Source of the DNA: an uncultured Bacteroidales bacterium
Lineage (GTDB): Bacteria; Bacteroidota; Bacteroidia; Bacteroidales; UBA932
Assembly (NCBI GenBank): GCA_945983015.1
Contig: CAMFSN010000044.1
Span: forward strand, 1-12,689
DNA: 12,689 nucleotides
Direction: 5' to 3'
A model generated the notes under the pieces. The model saw nothing but the letters and a program-made list of their open reading frames with translations. It was not told the origin of the DNA and ran no database searches. Positions 1-7,227 of the stretch are shown in pieces. Numbering within the stretch: the stretch's first letter is position 1; the number at the start of each line of letters is the position of its first letter. Both the position numbers and the translations under genes were made by a program.

Positions 1-1579
1 GAATTTCGGAATTTTTCAGCAAATTACAAACTTTTTCCGCATAATCTGCGTATTTCTCGCTGACAGGCAGGATTTTCACCTGATCCGGAGAAAGCCAGAT
101 CGGAAGATGACCGGCAGTATGCTCGAGCACCACTGCGGTAAAGCGCTCGATGGATCCGAACGGAGCACGGTGAATCATCACCGGACGCTGTTTCTGCCCA
201 TCTGCATCGACATATTCAAGCTGGAAACGCTCAGGCAGGTTGTAATCCACCTGAATGGTTCCGAGCTGCCAACGACGTCCGATGGCGTCCTTGACCATAA
301 AATCCAACTTAGGACCGTAGAATGCGGCCTCACCGAGTTCCACGACTGTCTTCAAACCCTTCTTCTGAGCGGCCTCTATAATAGCACTTTCGGCCTTCTC
401 CCAGTTTTCGTCGCTGCCGATGTACTTGGCCTTGTTCTGAGGGTCACGAAGAGATATCTGAGCCATATACTCGGTCATATTCAAAGTCTTGAAGACATAG
501 AGAATAAGGTCAATCACCTTTTCGAATTCCTCCAGCAACTGATCAGGACGGCAGAAGAGGTGAGCGTCGTCCTGGGTAAAACCACGAACACGGGTAAGCC
601 CGTGAAGCTCTCCGCTCTGCTCGTAACGATAAACGGTTCCGAACTCCGCAAAACGCAGCGGCAGATCCTTATAGGAACGAGGGCTGCTGCGGAAAATCTC
701 ACAATGGTGAGGGCAGTTCATCGGTTTGAGCATATATTCCTCACCCTCCTGTGGAGTGGTGATGGGGCGGAAGGAATCCGCGCCATACTTGGCATAATGT
801 CCTGAAGTTACGTACAGGTCCTTGGAACCGATGTGTGGAGTGACCACAGGAAGGTAGCCGAGCTCCTGCTGCTTGCGACGAAGGAACTGCTCCAGGGTGT
901 ATCTCATCTGGGCGCCACGTGGCAGCCACAAAGGTAGGCCAAGTCCAACCCTGGAAGAGAAAGTGAACAACTCCATCTCCTTTCCCAACTTGCGGTGATC
1001 GCGTTTCTTAGCCTCTTCCAGCAGTTTCAGATACTCATCGAGCATACTCTTCTTAGGGAAGGAGACGCCATAGATTCTGGTGAGCTGCTGCCTGTTCTGA
1101 TCGCCCTTCCAGTAAGCGCCTGCTATAGCGGTGAGTTTGACCGCTTTAATGTCATCTACGTGCTTTACGTGAGGGCCGCGGCACAAATCCGTAAAATTAC
1201 CATTCTTATAGAAGGTGATGGTACCGTCTTCCAAAGCCTCTATCAATTCACATTTGTAAGGGTCTCCCTTTTCCTTGAAATAGCTCATAGCCTCGTCCTT
1301 GGACACATCGACTTTCTCGAAGGTCTCCTTAGTCTTAGCCAGTTCCATCATCTTGTCTTCAATGCGCTTCAGGTCAGACTCGCTTATCTGCTGTCCGCCG
1401 AAATCAACATCGTAATAAAATCCGGTCTCCACTGCCGGACCCACACCGAACTTCACCCCGGGATACAAGGATTCCAAAGCCTCAGCCATAAGGTGAGCTG
1501 ATGAATGCCAAAAGATTTTCTTAGCCTGCTCGTCGTCCCAAGGACGAATGCTGCCATCTGTAAATGCTATAGTCAACAT
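1..1579 (-). CDS. thrS: Threonyl-tRNA synthetase lacking most of the TGS domain, 3'-truncated by the window edge
   Basis: This enzyme charges tRNA-Thr with threonine in the cytoplasm and removes mischarged serine. 526 codons are visible. The editing domain is intact: HSSAH at residues 25-29 and CRGPH at 133-137 supply the HxxxH and CxxxH residues. The class II core is also intact, with motif 2 around TVYRYEQSGELHG (315-327), motif 3 HRAPFGSIER (470-479) and zinc ligands Cys289, His340 and His470. The anticodon-binding domain begins near residue 490 and continues beyond position 1, so the stop codon is not seen. The protein opens MLTIAFTDGSIRPWDDEQAKK. The first ten residues look like the first TGS strand and the next few already match the linker before the editing domain, so about 50-60 residues of TGS are absent. 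I chose ATG 1577-1579 because a TATATTTG promoter lies just upstream. An in-frame ATG at 1652-1654 lies beyond that promoter and its extension does not resemble TGS. The assignment is very secure. Confidence 0.97.
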   Translation of the reverse strand, partial: MLTIAFTDGSIRPWDDEQAKKIFWHSSAHLMAEALESLYPGVKFGVGPAVETGFYYDVDFGGQQISESDLKRIEDKMMELAKTKETFEKVDVSKDEAMSYFKEKGDPYKCELIEALEDGTITFYKNGNFTDLCRGPHVKHVDDIKAVKLTAIAGAYWKGDQNRQQLTRIYGVSFPKKSMLDEYLKLLEEAKKRDHRKLGKEMELFTFSSRVGLGLPLWLPRGAQMRYTLEQFLRRKQQELGYLPVVTPHIGSKDLYVTSGHYAKYGADSFRPITTPQEGEEYMLKPMNCPHHCEIFRSSPRSYKDLPLRFAEFGTVYRYEQSGELHGLTRVRGFTQDDAHLFCRPDQLLEEFEKVIDLILYVFKTLNMTEYMAQISLRDPQNKAKYIGSDENWEKAESAIIEAAQKKGLKTVVELGEAAFYGPKLDFMVKDAIGRRWQLGTIQVDYNLPERFQLEYVDADGQKQRPVMIHRAPFGSIERFTAVVLEHTAGHLPIWLSPDQVKILPVSEKYADYAEKVCNLLKNSEI

Positions 1580-1600
1580 ATCTTGATTCAATAAAGCCCG

Positions 1601-1608
1601 CAAATATA
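1601..1608 (-). promoter_or_regulatory. Promoter -7 box for thrS
   Basis: On the minus strand this reads TATATTTG, a perfect match to the Bacteroidota -7 consensus TAnnTTTG. The predicted transcription start is near 1594, giving a leader of about 15 nt before the thrS ATG at 1579. I see no convincing -33 TTTG box. It forms one arm of an inverted repeat with the divergent promoter at 1621-1628. Confidence 0.6.
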
Positions 1609-1620
1609 ACAAAAAATTTC

Positions 1621-1628
1621 TATATTTG
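1621..1628 (+). promoter_or_regulatory. Promoter -7 box for the DUF4199-glycosyltransferase pair
   Basis: This is a TATATTTG box matching TAnnTTTG, with a predicted start near 1634-1636 and about 20 nt of leader to the ATG at 1655. The -33 region (about 1595-1600) has no obvious TTTG. It is the mirror image of the thrS box, 12 nt away. Confidence 0.6.
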
Positions 1629-1654
1629 CACGACTTAGCGAAATAATCAGACAT

Positions 1655-2200
1655 ATGGAGAGCATAGATAAAAAGATTATAGCAAACGAAGCGGCCAAAG
1701 CCGCCCTCATCTTCGGACTTGTATCAGTAGCCTACCTGTTCTGTGCATTCCTTATGAGCGAGAGTCCCATAGGCGGCATAGTGCTGTGGATATTCCGACT
1801 TGCCAAACTCGTAGGTCTCATCTGGTTGATGAGAGCCCTGATGTTCAAGCTAAAGAACAAGTATGCCGGAGTGGGCCGGAAGGAACTCATCCGCTACGGC
1901 AGCTTCATCGCCCTGTTTTCCGCCATTATAGTAGCCAGCGGCACCTACATCTGCTACAACCTCATCTTCCCTGAGGCTATCACTACGATGATGGACAGCG
2001 TCTTTGAACAGTTAGCTCCTATGCTGGATTCAAACGGTATGGAAATGCTCCGCTCTATGGAGAGTTCCATCGACATATATGAAACCGTAAGCAATCTCAT
2101 ATACTGTTTCCTCTATGGTTGGATTCTAAGCCTCATCCTGGCTCCAAGAATCTGTCCTACAGATATTTTCAGTGAAAAAAACACCCCTTTTGAACAATAA
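1655..2200 (+). CDS. DUF4199-type integral membrane protein
   Basis: This is a 181-residue protein with four predicted membrane segments at about residues 14-34, 41-64, 81-104 and 143-163. A soluble stretch of about 38 residues between the third and fourth segments is rich in Met, Glu and Ser. Length, topology and position directly before a DPM1-like glycosyltransferase match the DUF4199 family, which is widespread in Bacteroidota and has no established biochemical function. Only 3 nt separate its stop from the next start, so the two genes are almost certainly cotranscribed from the promoter at 1621-1628. I infer that it assists or anchors the glycosyltransferase in the inner membrane, but nothing in the sequence proves that. 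The family call rests on overall pattern rather than a catalytic motif. Confidence 0.75.
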   Translation: MESIDKKIIANEAAKAALIFGLVSVAYLFCAFLMSESPIGGIVLWIFRLAKLVGLIWLMRALMFKLKNKYAGVGRKELIRYGSFIALFSAIIVASGTYICYNLIFPEAITTMMDSVFEQLAPMLDSNGMEMLRSMESSIDIYETVSNLIYCFLYGWILSLILAPRICPTDIFSEKNTPFEQ

Positions 2201-2203
2201 TAT

Positions 2204-3154
2204 ATGGACATCTCCGTAGTAGTTCCTCTTCTAGATGAGAAAGAGAGCCTGGCTCCACTTTGCAAGAGAATAGACAAAGCCTTAAGCGAAGCAGGTCTGA
2301 GCTACGAAGTAATACTCGTGGACGACGGCTCCCGAGACGGCTCCTGGAATGAAATCCTAAGACTCTCAAAAGAGAATTCTGCCATTCACGGCATCTGCTT
2401 CAGACGCAATTACGGTAAGAGCGCAGCCCTCTACTGCGGCTTCAAAAAGGCAGAAGGAGAGGTGGTGGTTACGATGGATGCCGACTTGCAGGATTTCCCT
2501 GAAGAAGTGCCGGAAATGTTCAGAATGATAAAGGAAGAGAACTGGGACATAGTATCCGGCTGGAAACAACACCGCCAGGACAACGCCCTTACGAAAAACC
2601 TGCCTTCCAAACTCTACAACGCTACTGCCAGAAAGATCACAGGGATCAAGCTGCACGATATGAATTGCGGTCTGAAGGCCTACAGGCGGGAAGTGGTGAA
2701 AAACATAGAAGTCTATGGCGAAATGCACCGCTACATCCCTTATCTGGCGAAAAATGCCGGCTTCGATAGAATCACCGAAAAAGCCACCCGTCACGCCAAG
2801 CGCCAATTCGGCAAGAGCAAGTTCGGAATGAGTCGCTTCGTAAATGGTTTTCTAGACCTTTTGAGCCTCTGGTTCCTAAGCACCTTCGGGAAGAAACCTA
2901 TGCACTTTTTCGGCTATAGCGGCATCTTCACCTTCCTGGTAGGCTTCATTATGGCGATATGGATAATAGTGGACAAACTGATAGCCCAAAGAGGCCATCT
3001 GCCTTTCCGTCCTGTAACCGAGCAGCCGCTCTTCTTCCTCGCCCTGGTGGCCATCATCATAGGCGTTCTGTTTTTCCTGGCTGGATTCCTGGGAGAGATG
3101 ATAGCCAGAAGTTCTTCTGACAGAAATCACTATAACATAAAGAGCGAGTTCTAA
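2204..3154 (+). CDS. DPM1/GtrB-like family 2 polyprenyl-phosphate glycosyltransferase with C-terminal membrane anchor
   Basis: This is a 316-residue GT-A enzyme that probably moves a sugar from a nucleotide donor to polyprenyl phosphate at the inner membrane, providing a lipid-linked sugar for envelope glycans. The nucleotide-binding start is VVVPLLDE (5-12) with VDDGS at 39-43, and the metal-binding DxD is DADLQD (92-97). HDMNCGLKAYRR (151-162) and RQFGKSKFG (200-208) are typical of this subfamily. Two C-terminal membrane helices lie at about 237-257 and 276-298, as in GtrB and ArnC-like proteins. It follows the DUF4199 gene by 3 nt. Its stop codon TAA overlaps that of the converging cation transporter by 4 nt, inside a hairpin. 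The sugar and acceptor cannot be read from the sequence. The family call is secure. Confidence 0.93.
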   Translation: MDISVVVPLLDEKESLAPLCKRIDKALSEAGLSYEVILVDDGSRDGSWNEILRLSKENSAIHGICFRRNYGKSAALYCGFKKAEGEVVVTMDADLQDFPEEVPEMFRMIKEENWDIVSGWKQHRQDNALTKNLPSKLYNATARKITGIKLHDMNCGLKAYRREVVKNIEVYGEMHRYIPYLAKNAGFDRITEKATRHAKRQFGKSKFGMSRFVNGFLDLLSLWFLSTFGKKPMHFFGYSGIFTFLVGFIMAIWIIVDKLIAQRGHLPFRPVTEQPLFFLALVAIIIGVLFFLAGFLGEMIARSSSDRNHYNIKSEF

Positions 3155-3165
3155 TACTCGCTCTT
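3140..3165. terminator. Perfect 10-bp hairpin at convergent gene ends, candidate bidirectional terminator
   Basis: The arms aagagcgagt (3140-3149) and actcgctctt (3156-3165) are exact reverse complements separated by a 6-nt loop. The loop contains both stop codons, TAA of the plus-strand glycosyltransferase and TAG of the minus-strand transporter. Neither side has a strong U-tract, so it may act as a transcript-end or RNA-stability structure rather than a classic intrinsic terminator. The position between two converging genes favours a terminator role. Confidence 0.55.
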
Positions 3166-4044
3166 CAAAGGTTCTATGTGCAGCATTATGTGAGTCTGCG
3201 CGCCGAACTCTGCCCTTAGTCTCCCCTCTATCTTCGAAGCCTTTCTGTGCACATCCCTCAAAGGCATACTGCCACTCATCCTGAGGTGCATTTCTATGGC
3301 CAATCTGCTACCTATCTTCCTGGTGCGCAGATGGTGAATGTCGCTTACCCCCTCCTCCTCGAGCACCACTTCCCGAATCCTATCCTCCATCTCCTTCGGA
3401 AGACTCTTCTCCATCAGCTCCCCTATGGACTCCCCTATGAGTTTCACAGCGGTAACGAGAATAAACACGCTCACCACCACTGCCGCAATTGGGTCCAGCA
3501 CCGTCCATTTGCTGCCTAAGAGCACTGCGCCACCTATGCCAAGCGCCGTTCCCACAGAGGAGAGCGCATCCGAGCGGTGATGCCAGGCATTGGCCTCAAC
3601 TGCCGGCGAATTCACCTCCCGCGCCACCTTGCGGGTCACCCGAAACACCCATTCCTTCAGCACAATACTCAGCACTGCGGCCACCAAAGCTATGATGCCG
3701 GGACTTGGGAGCGTCGCTCCATTTATGACTGCCAATATCTTCTCTATCCCCTGGACTCCGAGCATCACTGCCACTGCGAGCAAGGCAAAGCCAATTATAC
3801 AAGTGGCCAAGGTTTCATATTTGCCGTGTCCATAATCGTGACTTTCGTCTTCAGGTTTAGCGGAAATCTTCACGAAAACCAGCACTACGATGTCGGTCAA
3901 AAAATCGCTTAGGGAATGTACGGCATCCGCTATCATAGCGGCACTATGTCCCAGAATGCCGGAGAGAAACTTAAAGACCAACAGAAGCATATTGACGATA
4001 CTGCCCAGTATCGTCACCCTGTAAACCGAATCCTGCCTATTCAT
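3151..4044 (-). CDS. Cation diffusion facilitator (CDF) family divalent metal transporter
   Basis: This is a 297-residue inner-membrane antiporter expected to export divalent metal ions in exchange for protons. Six membrane segments fill about residues 10-210. The transport site is visible as HSLSD in TM2 (His43, Asp47, with Asp40 one turn earlier) and HHRSD in TM5 (His155, Asp159). This H-D/H-D arrangement is common in zinc-type CDF proteins. The conserved loop DESHDYGHGKYETLA (66-80) follows TM2. The soluble C-terminal domain (from about 215) has several histidines in the usual positions, such as IHHLRTRKIGS and MLHIEP. It lies 30 nt downstream of the glycosyltransferase at 4075-5037 on the same strand and is probably the last gene of that transcript. 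Zinc as substrate is inferred from the motif. Iron, cobalt or manganese cannot be excluded. Confidence 0.92.
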   Translation of the reverse strand: MNRQDSVYRVTILGSIVNMLLLVFKFLSGILGHSAAMIADAVHSLSDFLTDIVVLVFVKISAKPEDESHDYGHGKYETLATCIIGFALLAVAVMLGVQGIEKILAVINGATLPSPGIIALVAAVLSIVLKEWVFRVTRKVAREVNSPAVEANAWHHRSDALSSVGTALGIGGAVLLGSKWTVLDPIAAVVVSVFILVTAVKLIGESIGELMEKSLPKEMEDRIREVVLEEEGVSDIHHLRTRKIGSRLAIEMHLRMSGSMPLRDVHRKASKIEGRLRAEFGAQTHIMLHIEPLKSEY

Positions 4045-4074
4045 AACAACTCGATTGTAGCAAGTTACTAATTA

Positions 4075-5037
4075 TTAAACGCTTTGTATATCTGAGCCAT
4101 AATGCAATTTCAGATATAGTTTTACTATAATTTGTTTGTATAAGGGATACAGATTCCGTCTGGAAATGGGGATAGACCTCACGTCTTCAATCAGGGACGG
4201 AAACTTTTCGAAAAGCGGCAATTTGAAATAAATGGCATTCCAAGCCGTATAGTATATGATACGCTTATACACCTCCCTGACTGGAGAATGCTCGGGATCA
4301 TCCTTGAAATGCAGGTAGAGGTCATAGAGATTTATCGATGCACCCCATCTTTTCTTCGCCCTTTTCTGACGAGTGAAAGAATCAGGGTTGGTACGCCGGT
4401 AGTGATAGAGAGCCCTGTCCAGACAGTACATAGTCTTACTGTAGTACAGGAGTTGGGTGGCCATATAGACATCCTCGAGCATTCCCATAGGCGGGAAATA
4501 GATCTCATTATCTGTATAAATACTTCTTTTAAAGCACTTTATCACCAGATAGCCATAGGTCTTGCCAGTGTACATAGCCTTGATGAAGGCCATCTTTCCA
4601 CCCTTTTTGGTCCAGTCCTTATCTCCCCGCACCACGCTCTTATTCTTCTTCTCCTTAATGAGCCTATAAAAAACCAGATCTGCCCCCGTTCTCTGAGCGC
4701 ATTCAGCAAGTTCCTGAGCGGCAGTAAGTTCCAGCCAATCATCCGAATCCACATACAGCACATAGTCTCCACTTGCCCTGGCCAATCCCGCCTTACGCGC
4801 AGCCGGCAGACCGGAATTGGCCTGTTCCACTATTATGCATTTGTCTTTCTGAGAGGCATACTCCCCTTCCAGAAGCCCACGAAGGATGGACAAAGAATTA
4901 TCCGGAGTGCCATCGTTCACGAAGATGAGTTCTACATTATCGTAAGTCTGTTCGAAAAGGGAACGGGCACACTGCTCTATATACTGCTCTACCCCGTATA
5001 TGGGGACTATTATGGATATCTTTATACTAGAGTTCAT
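4075..5037 (-). CDS. Family 2 glycosyltransferase (surface polysaccharide type)
   Basis: This is a 320-residue GT-A glycosyltransferase of the kind that adds sugars during capsule, exopolysaccharide or lipopolysaccharide assembly. IIVPIYGVEQYIEQCARSL (9-27) and the nucleotide-binding VNDGTPDNS (40-48) form the N-terminal fold. NSGLPAARKAGL (74-85) and the metal-binding DSDD (97-100) follow. LED at 187-189 fits the catalytic-base loop. The C-terminal third is basic and tyrosine-rich without a clear membrane helix, so the protein is probably cytoplasmic or peripheral. Its start overlaps the 3' end of the Stealth gene by 11 nt, which implies translational coupling and a shared pathway. Donor and acceptor cannot be inferred. 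Confidence 0.92.
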   Translation of the reverse strand: MNSSIKISIIVPIYGVEQYIEQCARSLFEQTYDNVELIFVNDGTPDNSLSILRGLLEGEYASQKDKCIIVEQANSGLPAARKAGLARASGDYVLYVDSDDWLELTAAQELAECAQRTGADLVFYRLIKEKKNKSVVRGDKDWTKKGGKMAFIKAMYTGKTYGYLVIKCFKRSIYTDNEIYFPPMGMLEDVYMATQLLYYSKTMYCLDRALYHYRRTNPDSFTRQKRAKKRWGASINLYDLYLHFKDDPEHSPVREVYKRIIYYTAWNAIYFKLPLFEKFPSLIEDVRSIPISRRNLYPLYKQIIVKLYLKLHYGSDIQSV

Positions 5038-5908
5038 AAATAGATTTATTAGGATAGAGTCCTTCGAAAGCCGACAGGACTGCGGACCTCACGGACAGAT
5101 AGTGATTGTCTGACAGATGTACGTCATTAATGCAACAGAACTTGCGGTCAGGATGCGAAATGAACTTCTTCAACTTCCCCTCAGTAGTGGATGCAAGCGA
5201 GAAATGGCGCTTTGATATCCTGGTTTTTTCCACCTTTCCCAAATAGTAAAGATAATCCAGATAGATGTATTGGGTGTAATTGGATGCAATTCTGGTTCGG
5301 CTAAGGGCTTTCAGGATTTGAGCTTCCATCTTGGAGAAGAGGGCCTCATTGGCCGACTTTAACATAGGAGAGCAGATGTGCTGGGGACGCACGAAGAAAG
5401 GCGAAGCGGGAAGTTCCAAAGCCTCGCGGACAAGGACATCAGAATTGGCACATATACGCTTGTACATATTCGATTTAAGCAGATGGGTGGAAAAGCCTAT
5501 GCCGATGTGTCCCTCCCTAGGGAAGAAATCGCTTTCCTGAGAAGGGAGCATGGGGAACATATCGTCGTTAAAATATAGGAAACGCTCTCCGAGTCCGGGG
5601 ATGCGGTGCAGAAAAGTCTCTATGGTGTTACTATTAAAGGTAGGCAAGTACTCAGAAGGGATGAACTCGGAATGCAGAATCACCCGAACTTTGTCTCTGT
5701 TCACCCAGGAAGGGACCTGGCTTTCTCTAGCCAATACCAAAAAGACCTTCTCCACAAAAGGCAGGTTTTTCTCTATGCCTCGAAGCAGATATGGCAAAGT
5801 CCCCCAGTCCCGAAAGCGCTTGGTCATCACAGGCGTGTCGGTATATTCGGCATAATCAGCGAGCCATTCAGGGTCCAAGCCGTTAACGTATGTAATCACT
5901 ATGTCCAT
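5027..5908 (-). CDS. Stealth-family sugar-phosphate transferase (capsule/exopolysaccharide phosphotransferase)
   Basis: This 293-residue protein belongs to the Stealth family, which includes bacterial capsule hexose-1-phosphate transferases and the animal GlcNAc-1-phosphotransferase. Conserved region 1 is the N-terminus MDIVITYVNGLDPEW. Conserved region 2 runs from RFRDWGTLPYLLRGIEKN (31-48) through LPTFNSNTIE (88-97) and HRIPGLGERFLYFNDDMF (101-118), with the Asp pair at 115-116. Candidates for regions 3 and 4 are HICSPMLKS (177-185) and CINDVH (259-264). All four regions therefore seem present in a protein near the lower end of family length. It probably transfers a sugar 1-phosphate to a growing glycan, giving a phosphodiester linkage. 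It overlaps the downstream glycosyltransferase by 11 nt. Only two glycan genes are present, unlike a full capsule locus. Confidence 0.92.
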   Translation of the reverse strand: MDIVITYVNGLDPEWLADYAEYTDTPVMTKRFRDWGTLPYLLRGIEKNLPFVEKVFLVLARESQVPSWVNRDKVRVILHSEFIPSEYLPTFNSNTIETFLHRIPGLGERFLYFNDDMFPMLPSQESDFFPREGHIGIGFSTHLLKSNMYKRICANSDVLVREALELPASPFFVRPQHICSPMLKSANEALFSKMEAQILKALSRTRIASNYTQYIYLDYLYYLGKVEKTRISKRHFSLASTTEGKLKKFISHPDRKFCCINDVHLSDNHYLSVRSAVLSAFEGLYPNKSIYEL

Positions 5909-5914
5909 AGACTA

Positions 5915-5943
5915 CGAAGATAAGCATTTTTTCACGATTGCAA
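5915..5943 (-). promoter_or_regulatory. Weak candidate promoter for the Stealth-GT2-CDF transcript
   Basis: On the minus strand a TTG (5943-5941) is followed after 18 nt by TATCTTCG (5922-5915), one mismatch from TAnnTTTG. The predicted start would be about 5909, giving an almost leaderless transcript from the ATG at 5908. It is the best match in the 82-nt divergent gap, but it is imperfect. Confidence 0.3.
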
Positions 5944-5953
5944 CTAATATGGA

Positions 5954-5961
5954 TATTTTTG
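5954..5961 (+). promoter_or_regulatory. Promoter -7 box for the VWA lipoprotein
   Basis: TATTTTTG matches TAnnTTTG exactly. The predicted start is near 5968, leaving a leader of about 23 nt before the ATG at 5991. A TTG at 5938-5940 lies only 13 nt upstream, too close to be a normal -33 box. Confidence 0.5.
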
Positions 5962-5990
5962 CATCTTATATCTGGTAAAAACGATTACAT

Positions 5991-7178
5991 ATGAAAAAAT
6001 TCGCATCGATTGCCTGTGCCTTTCTCTGCCTTTGCGCCTGTTCCAAAGGTGATTATTTCGAAGATTTGATGGGTGGAGAAATGGCCCCGTCAGATGGAGC
6101 AGTTTCTGGAGACGGAGATGGAAACCAAGGCAATCCTAATCAGGACAACAGCAGAATTTTGACTGCAGGTGAATGGAATGACCTGGAGAACTGGGACTTC
6201 TGGGGAACTCTTTTGGAAAAAGAAGAATTCAGGAATTATTGCCACGACTGGGGATTTAACACCGAAGGCAGGATAGCCCTGAAACTCTCCACCCCTGAAG
6301 GCAAACCGGCTATAGGCTGCAAAGTAGAACTGCGCAGAGGAGAGCAACTCTTATGGGAAAGCCGCAGCGATAATCAGGGTCTGGCCAACTGCTGGCCATC
6401 CCTTTTCGAACTAAATACCGACACTTCCTCACTCAGCTTATATATAGACGGAGTCAAACAGGAAAAAGACCTGCTGATTAGCTACCTTCAGGATAAGGAA
6501 GTGAAACTGAACGAATTCACTGTCAATTCCTCTGCAAATCTGGAGAACAGTATAGACATAGCCTTCCTGGTGGATGCTACCGGTTCTATGTGCGATGAGA
6601 TAAACTTCCTCAAATCCGACCTGGTTAACATTCTGGAAAGGTCTTCCTCCTTCGATGAGAATATAAAGATAAGGAGTGCCGCCCTCTTCTATAGGGACAA
6701 AGGGGATGAATACCTGTGCAAGCAGCAGAATTTCAGCCTTAGTCCGAGCGAAACCGCCGACTATGTCAAGAAACAAAGTGCAGGCGGAGGCGGAGACTAC
6801 GAGGAGGCTGTTCACACTGCCCTTGAGAATGGCTTGCAGGAGTTGAGCTGGAATTCCAAGGCCATATCCAGAATAGCTTTTCTGATTTTGGATGCACCTG
6901 CCCACGCAGAAAAAGAAGTATATGAGAGCCTTCATAACAGTATCCGCCTCTATGCCCAGAAAGGTATCAGCATAATTCCGCTTGCGGCCAGCGGGGCTAA
7001 CAAATACACTGAATTTATGCTTAGACTCTTTGCCATCTCCACCGGAGGAAGCTACACTTTCCTTACGAATGATAGCGGTGTGGGCGGAGATCACATAGAA
7101 GCCTCCGTAGGTGATTATCAGGTGGAACTACTGAACGATTTGATGGTACGATTAATTACAGAGAGGATGAAAATCTAG
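5991..7178 (+). CDS. Lipoprotein with von Willebrand factor A domain
   Basis: This is a 395-residue exported protein. The signal peptide MKKFASIACAFLCLCAC ends in a lipobox with lipidated Cys17. A low-complexity Gly/Asp/Asn linker (about 28-54) follows and is a likely flexible tether. Residues about 92-165 look like a carboxypeptidase-regulatory or Ig-like beta domain (GRIALKLSTPEGKPAIGCKV). From about 187 to the end lies a VWA domain. Its metal-ion-dependent adhesion site reads DATGS (Asp195, Thr197, Ser199), a DxTxS form of the usual DxSxS, with further acidic residues at Asp236, Asp269 (AGGGGDYEEA) and Asp301 (LILDAPAH). VWA domains bind metal and protein partners. The partner is unknown. 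It stands alone between divergent and tandem neighbours with its own promoter. No transmembrane helix follows the signal, so it is probably anchored in the outer or inner membrane by lipid only. Confidence 0.88.
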   Translation: MKKFASIACAFLCLCACSKGDYFEDLMGGEMAPSDGAVSGDGDGNQGNPNQDNSRILTAGEWNDLENWDFWGTLLEKEEFRNYCHDWGFNTEGRIALKLSTPEGKPAIGCKVELRRGEQLLWESRSDNQGLANCWPSLFELNTDTSSLSLYIDGVKQEKDLLISYLQDKEVKLNEFTVNSSANLENSIDIAFLVDATGSMCDEINFLKSDLVNILERSSSFDENIKIRSAALFYRDKGDEYLCKQQNFSLSPSETADYVKKQSAGGGGDYEEAVHTALENGLQELSWNSKAISRIAFLILDAPAHAEKEVYESLHNSIRLYAQKGISIIPLAASGANKYTEFMLRLFAISTGGSYTFLTNDSGVGGDHIEASVGDYQVELLNDLMVRLITERMKI

Positions 7179-7196
7179 AGTTTTTTTTAGAAAAAA

Positions 7197-7227
7197 TTTG
7201 CATTAACAAAATTTTACCATATCTTTG
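7197..7227 (+). promoter_or_regulatory. Strong Bacteroidota-type promoter of the ABC-GntR-Cls operon
   Basis: TTTG (7197-7200), a 19-nt spacer and TATCTTTG (7220-7227) match the Bacteroidota -33/-7 consensus in both boxes and in spacing. The predicted transcription start is about 7233-7235, inside the dyad that follows immediately. This is the best promoter in the window. Confidence 0.8.

Noticed and set aside
107..805. Long plus-strand open frame opposite thrS (and another at 995-1501)
   Set aside because: Antisense shadow of thrS. The minus-strand reading gives a continuous, well-conserved ThrRS.
1580..1654. In-frame ATG at 1652-1654 that would extend ThrRS by 25 residues
   Set aside because: The extension does not resemble a TGS domain and lies upstream of the thrS TATATTTG box.
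4288..5043. 251-codon plus-strand open frame
   Set aside because: It lies entirely opposite the family 2 glycosyltransferase, and its translation has no recognisable domain.
6438..7094. 218-codon minus-strand open frame
   Set aside because: Shadow of the VWA lipoprotein, with no family resemblance and no promoter.
7179..7196. Run of eight T after the lipoprotein stop
   Set aside because: No GC-rich stem precedes it, so it does not qualify as an intrinsic terminator.
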